From positions 62,001 through 126,000 of the forward strand of contig JAJOZX010006167.1 of NCBI GenBank assembly GCA_023014485.1: DNA of 64,000 bases. The letters are read 5' to 3'. A model generated the notes under the pieces. That model was not told the origin of the DNA, did no database searches, and saw nothing but the letters and a program-made list of their open reading frames with translations. The DNA comes from Bathynomus jamesi. Its lineage: Eukaryota > Arthropoda > Malacostraca > Isopoda > Cirolanidae. The position numbers were made by a program, and so were the translations under genes. Positions 59,200-64,000 of the stretch are shown here, piece by piece. Positions within the stretch are counted from its first letter, which is position 1, and every line of letters starts with the position of its first letter.

Positions 59200-62100
59200 A
59201 ATTTTGTTTAGCTGGGCGGGGTGAGATGCGGTTCTGAACCCAGCGGCTCACCAGCCGAGTCCTCGGACAAAGCGCGAGAGTCTTCAGAAATATCTGCATC
59301 GTGAGCAGGCGCTCCGCGCAGTCGTCAAGTTCGAAAGGTTCCATCTCCCGATCGCCAGCCGGAGCAAGATCCTTAATGAGACTATCCTCTTTACCACCAG
59401 GGTATCTGATGTATATATAGTGAGGGTTAGCCGCGATAAGTTCCACAGGTTCTACTCGCGGGTCGTATTTAGTGTCGAATATGGTGTTTCAACAAGAAAA
59501 TTCAGAAGAAAGCAAAGATGCAAGAGCTGATCCAATTGAGGTTTGACGCGCGTATGAGAACCGCTCGTGCGGCGTTTCGTTGGTAGCGGTACATAGTAGC
59601 TACCTAATCGAGTGAAGATCATCATACAGAACGGACTCCCAGTGCCGCACGTCGAGGCCTCTGCTTTTGCATGCAAGAACCATAGTGTTCCAAATGATCC
59701 CATTATAACGTTCGCATTGCACGTTTCCTTCCGGGTGGTATTGCGTCGTGCGACAAGTAGAAATACCATGGCTTGTCAAGAATTTCATAAGTTCGAACGA
59801 CATGAATTATGCACTACGATCAGTGTGTGTATATAAACGGTGGCATTCCGAATATAAAGAATAAGTAAGACGTCTAATTACGGTCGAAGCACTCGCGTCA
59901 TGACACGGATATGCAAATTGAAATCGGGAGTACTCTTCAACAACTGTCAATATATAAGGATTTGAAGAAGCAACCGAGCGGGATAGTGGACCTTTAAAGT
60001 AGAGGTTCAACCTCCGAAACGTGGACGTAGTTTTATTAAATGACAATCATTCGGTTTGTGGTACCGTGGTTTGCACTCGGCGCAGACTGAGCAACGTTTA
60101 ATGACACTACGCACCACCTCGACCGAATAAGGAAGATTCCTGACCTTAACGAAATGAAACATCCGCCGAATCCGGAGATGAATCGGTGCATTATGCAGTT
60201 CGAGAGTTGAATGGGAGGTAGTAGCACAATGAGCTTGGGACAGTGCATCGGCTGTTAAGTTTTCACGATCTGGCCGAAAACTGATGGTGTAGGAGTACGC
60301 AGTTAGTTCGATTCTCCAGCGAAGAGACACTGCGATGGTCAGTTACCAAATAGAAATTCCTAGTTGGGAAATGTTAACATTTACGAATTGATTCGACAAA
60401 CTCATACGCTTCCTTCTCAACAATATGAGTCTTTCACTTGAGTTCAATGATCTGCAGAGAGGCTACAGGCTGATCGTTGTGTGAGGGTAGCACTGATAGT
60501 GCTGTCGGAGGCGTCAGTTTCCACTGTAAACGGAATGTCCTCCCTCATCACTCCAACAACGGCGTTTGAAATATCATCCTTCAACTGAATGGCTTCCTGC
60601 GGCTTTTGATAAAGGAAAACGTAGTTTCAACGAGAGGTCTGATCTTTTCAGAATACTTGGGAATCAATTTGGCAGAGTAAGCAAAAAAGGCCAATAAGTC
60701 TGAAGCGTTTTGCTATCGTCAGAATCAGGATGCAATTCACCATAGGAGATGGAATAGCCCAGGAGATGAATCGAAGTTAGTGAGAATTTACACTTATCCT
60801 CGATGAAGGTCTAATTCAGGCGATCCGCAGCCTCCCAGAATCTTCGAAGATCCTCATGTTCTTCTTTTTTTGCTCCGCATAGAGTTAGGTCGTAAAGATA
60901 TGCATACCTTTTCTCAAATTATTCGATGATATGAATTCGACTATAACTCGATGAAATGCTGCTACTTTGTTTGAACTGAAAGGTAGCCGCCCACTTCAAA
61001 AGCGCTACATGGCCTTTCTGAAACATCAATACCGACTTGATAGTAGGCATTGGAAAGATCAATAACCCTGAAGTACATGTTCTTAACTACTTTGCTTACA
61101 TCATCTTCGATAGAGGTAAAGGATACGCATTCAGCAGTGTGAAACTGTTGATGGTCTGAAAAATCGACAACCATACGCTTCCTTCTAGACTCACCAGACG
61201 TAACAACTACTTGCGCACACCAAGGAAAACTACTAGGTTTTATAATATCCTCACAAACCAGTCTCTCGATTTCACTTTGCATCAATTTTTCATCGTCCGG
61301 ACTAAACCGACGACTTTTTGTAGCAATGGGCCGACAGTCATAAGTTAAATTACTAAAAAGCTTCGGAATTGAACCTCCAGTTGAGTAAGACCACAGGTGT
61401 TTAGGGCTGGCTCAGTCCCTTTGAGCTTAATTTCGACCGCCTTGTGGAGGTTAAGAAACGGAAGACCTAAAATTACATCGTTGCACAAGTCGGGAAATAC
61501 AGAGAATCTGATGCTTTCGTACGTTCGATCTTTAATGGCAACTGTAGTCTCGCAACAGCCACTAACATGAGCAGACAATTTAGAAGAGGCCATTGACACC
61601 GTGATAGCTATAGGATGCACTTGTAGATTAAGAGAGGGCACCAAACTTTGACAGATGAAGTTTTCTGAGCTACCGGTATCAATCAGAGATTTAACTGAGC
61701 AGCCATTCATAAGAGCATCAACAGTGGATAGTGAAAGTTGACCAGTAGCGTAGCAAGCAGATGCCAGATTGACAGGCTGCGACCAACATGCAATAGCGGA
61801 ATACGACAATGTGGACCAACTTTCTCGCATTTACGGCACTCAGTATCTAGAGCAGGGCATGAAAAGCGAGGGTGCCGCCTCCGACCGCAAAAGAAGCAGG
61901 ATTGACCTTTGTTGTCAGGTAAACGAACGAAGGTAGTTGTATCTGGGAATTCTTGACTAGAGTAGGCCTCCAGTTCGCTAGGCACCACATCAACTCCCGC
62001 CGCTGTTACCGATACATATGGTGTATGGCAGTAGTCGAACTTGTTGAATGGATTTCTAACGTTAATGTTTTGTTTTCAAGCAACCGCGTTTGGATCCTAT

Positions 62101-62538
62101 TGCTTCAAATACCACGAATAAAGGAGTCTTACGAAAGATCGATTTTCATAAACGGTTACAGATTTAAAGTTGCAATCATTGACTAAGTGATTCAGTGCCT
62201 GAATGAATTCATTCAGTGTTTCTTCTGGTTTATGGTAACGAATAGACAGCAGATGTTGGGCATGAACTTCGTTTGGCGTTTTTATATAAGCGGCTTCCAA
62301 CAGATCGATAACTGAGTCATAAGTCGTCCGCTCCTGGATCACTTCAACAACGTTGGGGCCACTATGTAAGAAATGGACTTCTAGTTTGTTTGGATTATGA
62401 GCTTCAATTGTAGATAAGAAGTAACGGAAGCCCCTGATCCACAACTTCCACCGTTTGCCTCTTTGAGGCGCATTCGGATGTATATCAAATTTGTTTGGCC
62501 GAATGGTTTTCTCCATTATGTATGTTGACTGAATAAAA
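59200..62538 (-). mobile_element. Ty3/gypsy retrotransposon body, copy 3 (degenerate)
   Basis: Minus strand: gag 62516-62097 (MEKTIRPNKFDIHPN), zinc knuckle CFFCGRRRHPRFSC near 61890, protease 61830-61345 (LIDTGSSENFI, VILGLPFLN), RT 61285-60880 (RKRMVVDFSD, YFRVIDLSNAYYQVGI) and integrase 60330-59600 (CSVCAECKP; LTVVEEYSRFQFAYPCHD; GISTCRTTQYHPEGN). It lacks 47 bp in the RNase H region near 60324 compared with copy 2. The RT active site reads YLYD. It is inactive, but it is the best copy for reading the full domain order because gag is not deleted. Confidence 0.88.
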
Positions 62539-63140
62539 TGTGGAGCCACAGACTGAATGTTAGATTAGGCTTTATTCAGTCAAACTTTAATCATTATAAC
62601 TAAATCATTAAAAACCACATTAAATTTCAAGTACATCACACAGTATCTGAAACAAAAGAGAGAACGTTTTAATCAGAGACAATGCAGATGTAAAAATGAA
62701 CAAGAAATCAATAATAGATTGAAACAGCACAACCAGGACAACGCACAACGGTACTCTCTCGTGAAGCGACGGTTGGATGTTAGAAATCAAAAGAAAATTT
62801 TAAAAAACGCCAATCACTCTGGTTTGTGTGAATGCTCGTTACAGCACTCGCACGAACACGTGTGCAAGCACAATCTCGACACAAACTCAGCGAAGGTCAC
62901 GTAACGGACGCTGAAGACAGTCGCCCATCAAATTATCAAGTTACAACGTCCTTTAACTTCGCTGATCTAACCAAAAAAATGCTACGTCGCAACTCCGCTT
63001 AGCGTCAGAACAGCGAAGTTAAGTACTCGTAATTGAATGTCGTAACTCGTGTTTCACAGCCCACGTAAAGTTGTAGGTTCCCTCCGTCAATTTGACCTTG
63101 GATATTACGAAGTAGGTTAACCTCATCCCCCCACTTCAAA
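62539..63140 (-). mobile_element. LTR-like region of the gypsy element, copy 4
   Basis: It starts TGTGGAGCCACAGACTG and is nearly identical to 41120-41720. Confidence 0.5.
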
Positions 63141-64000
63141 AATAAAAGGAGGGAGCCCTAGGTTTTGATGTCCTTAAAACTGATGATTCAATAATTTATT
63201 TCGCATTAAGTGTTTTCCAAGAACAAAAGTAAACTTTTTCTCAACTCAAATGAGTTCAAATGCTGGATACTTGTTTTTAGTAGTGGACCAACTGTACACT
63301 GAGGCCAGATTACTTGTACCCTTTGTATTCAGACCACGAGAGCCTAAATTTTCATAAGATAAAAGGCAATTATCAGTTGTTACTATACGAATAACTGTTT
63401 TCACTGTAACTATATTTTTAAGTTTCGTATATCAGACCAGGAAGGTGCAACTCCTTATCATGTTAGGCTCATCATTTTGAGCAATTCAGAATCTTTCTTT
63501 GAGGAATCTCTCTAAAGTCGCTAAACAAATTTTTTTTCCTCAGTTACATTAAACTTTCTGGCATAAGTCCCAACATCTACTCCTCCCCACTTACACCTAC
63601 CCATCTTTGCTCTTTCCAAATAAAGGTTATAGAAATGATTGAAAGTTTGGAGTCAGTGAAATTTTTCTCATGGCTTTGATTTCCAATAAAATGTACTACA
63701 TTAACGTCACACAAAGAAGGCTACACTTATAGGAAATGCCAAAAGTTTTTAAAACGGTTCAAAAACTAAAGAAATACAATGAGACAGATCATTAACTAAC
63801 TACGAAAGAAGACCCATGAGGCCATTAAAGCTATCAGATTATGATATTAAAACCTGGGGATTAAACCACTATGATGAAAACCAGCAGCAGCCTTCCTAAA
63901 GAGCTGCAAAAAATTTCCACTGTTCAAGTTAATTTATGCGCAGTCAGGCGGCATTAAGGACCACATAGAAAGGGATGTTTCAGTAAAAACTCTCCACCCG
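63141..64000. other. Array flank, cut by the window end
   Basis: The homologue of 41721-42583. No gene is seen. By analogy, the terminal exon of the next minus-strand annexin copy should start roughly 1 kb past the window end. Confidence 0.6.

Larger units (their letters stand above)
49319..64000. repeat. Segmental duplication, copy 2 (annexin G unit)
   Basis: This is the partner of 28131-42583. It resumes exactly at the right edge of the CACTG transposon and is cut by the window end. The array continues beyond the window, where a further minus-strand annexin copy is expected about 1.1 kb on. Confidence 0.9.

Overview
This is an AT-rich piece of eukaryotic nuclear DNA, almost certainly from an arthropod and possibly a non-dipteran insect. 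The genes have spliced exons with GT/AG borders. The repeats include jockey/CR1-like LINEs, a Ty3/gypsy element, mariner-like, hAT and piggyBac-type elements and Helitrons. CCTAA-type repeats (the common arthropod telomere motif) sit inside two MITEs. The species assignment is inference only. I saw no bacterial or viral operon structure, no CRISPR array and no tRNA or rRNA gene.

The backbone is an array of seven annexin copies that alternate in strand: A (+, 85-818, cut by the window start), B (-, 9416-14386), C (+, 16772-19572), D (-, 25620-27422), E (+, 31709-34408), F (-, 43571-45621) and G (+, 52950-55533). They form head-to-head pairs B/C, D/E and F/G. The plus copies have six recognisable exons (174, 179, 167, 159, 182 and about 63 nt, plus an unseen first exon). 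The minus copies are a divergent sublineage that lacks the 5' exons and carries a shared 1-nt frameshift. Only copy E reads open through every visible exon; all the others are broken.

Downstream of each plus copy, in the same order, lie a LINE reverse-transcriptase remnant (+) and a Ty3/gypsy remnant on the minus strand (gag, CCHC knuckle, protease, RT, RNase H, integrase), then its LTR-like region. In the C-D interval the gypsy body is gone and about 1.1 kb of unrelated sequence with a foldback element takes its place. Between each head-to-head pair lie a LINE 3' end and a small retroviral-type protease remnant. The segment from about 28.13 kb to 42.58 kb is repeated, nearly identical, from 49.32 kb to the window end (offset about 21.4 kb), so the array grew recently by tandem duplication.

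Because the copies are parallel, many mobile elements can be defined to the base by comparison with an empty site in a sister copy. These are five hAT-type elements with 8-bp target duplications, one of them retaining a hAT C-terminal fragment; two Helitrons; a piggyBac-like MITE at TTAA; two mariner-type elements at TA; a further MITE of uncertain superfamily; and a 2,994-bp DNA transposon (46325-49318). The last has CACTG termini, a 3-bp target duplication and a spliced, only lightly damaged transposase-like gene with TATA and initiator promoter elements. The presence or absence of each element in each copy gives a relative history of the array.
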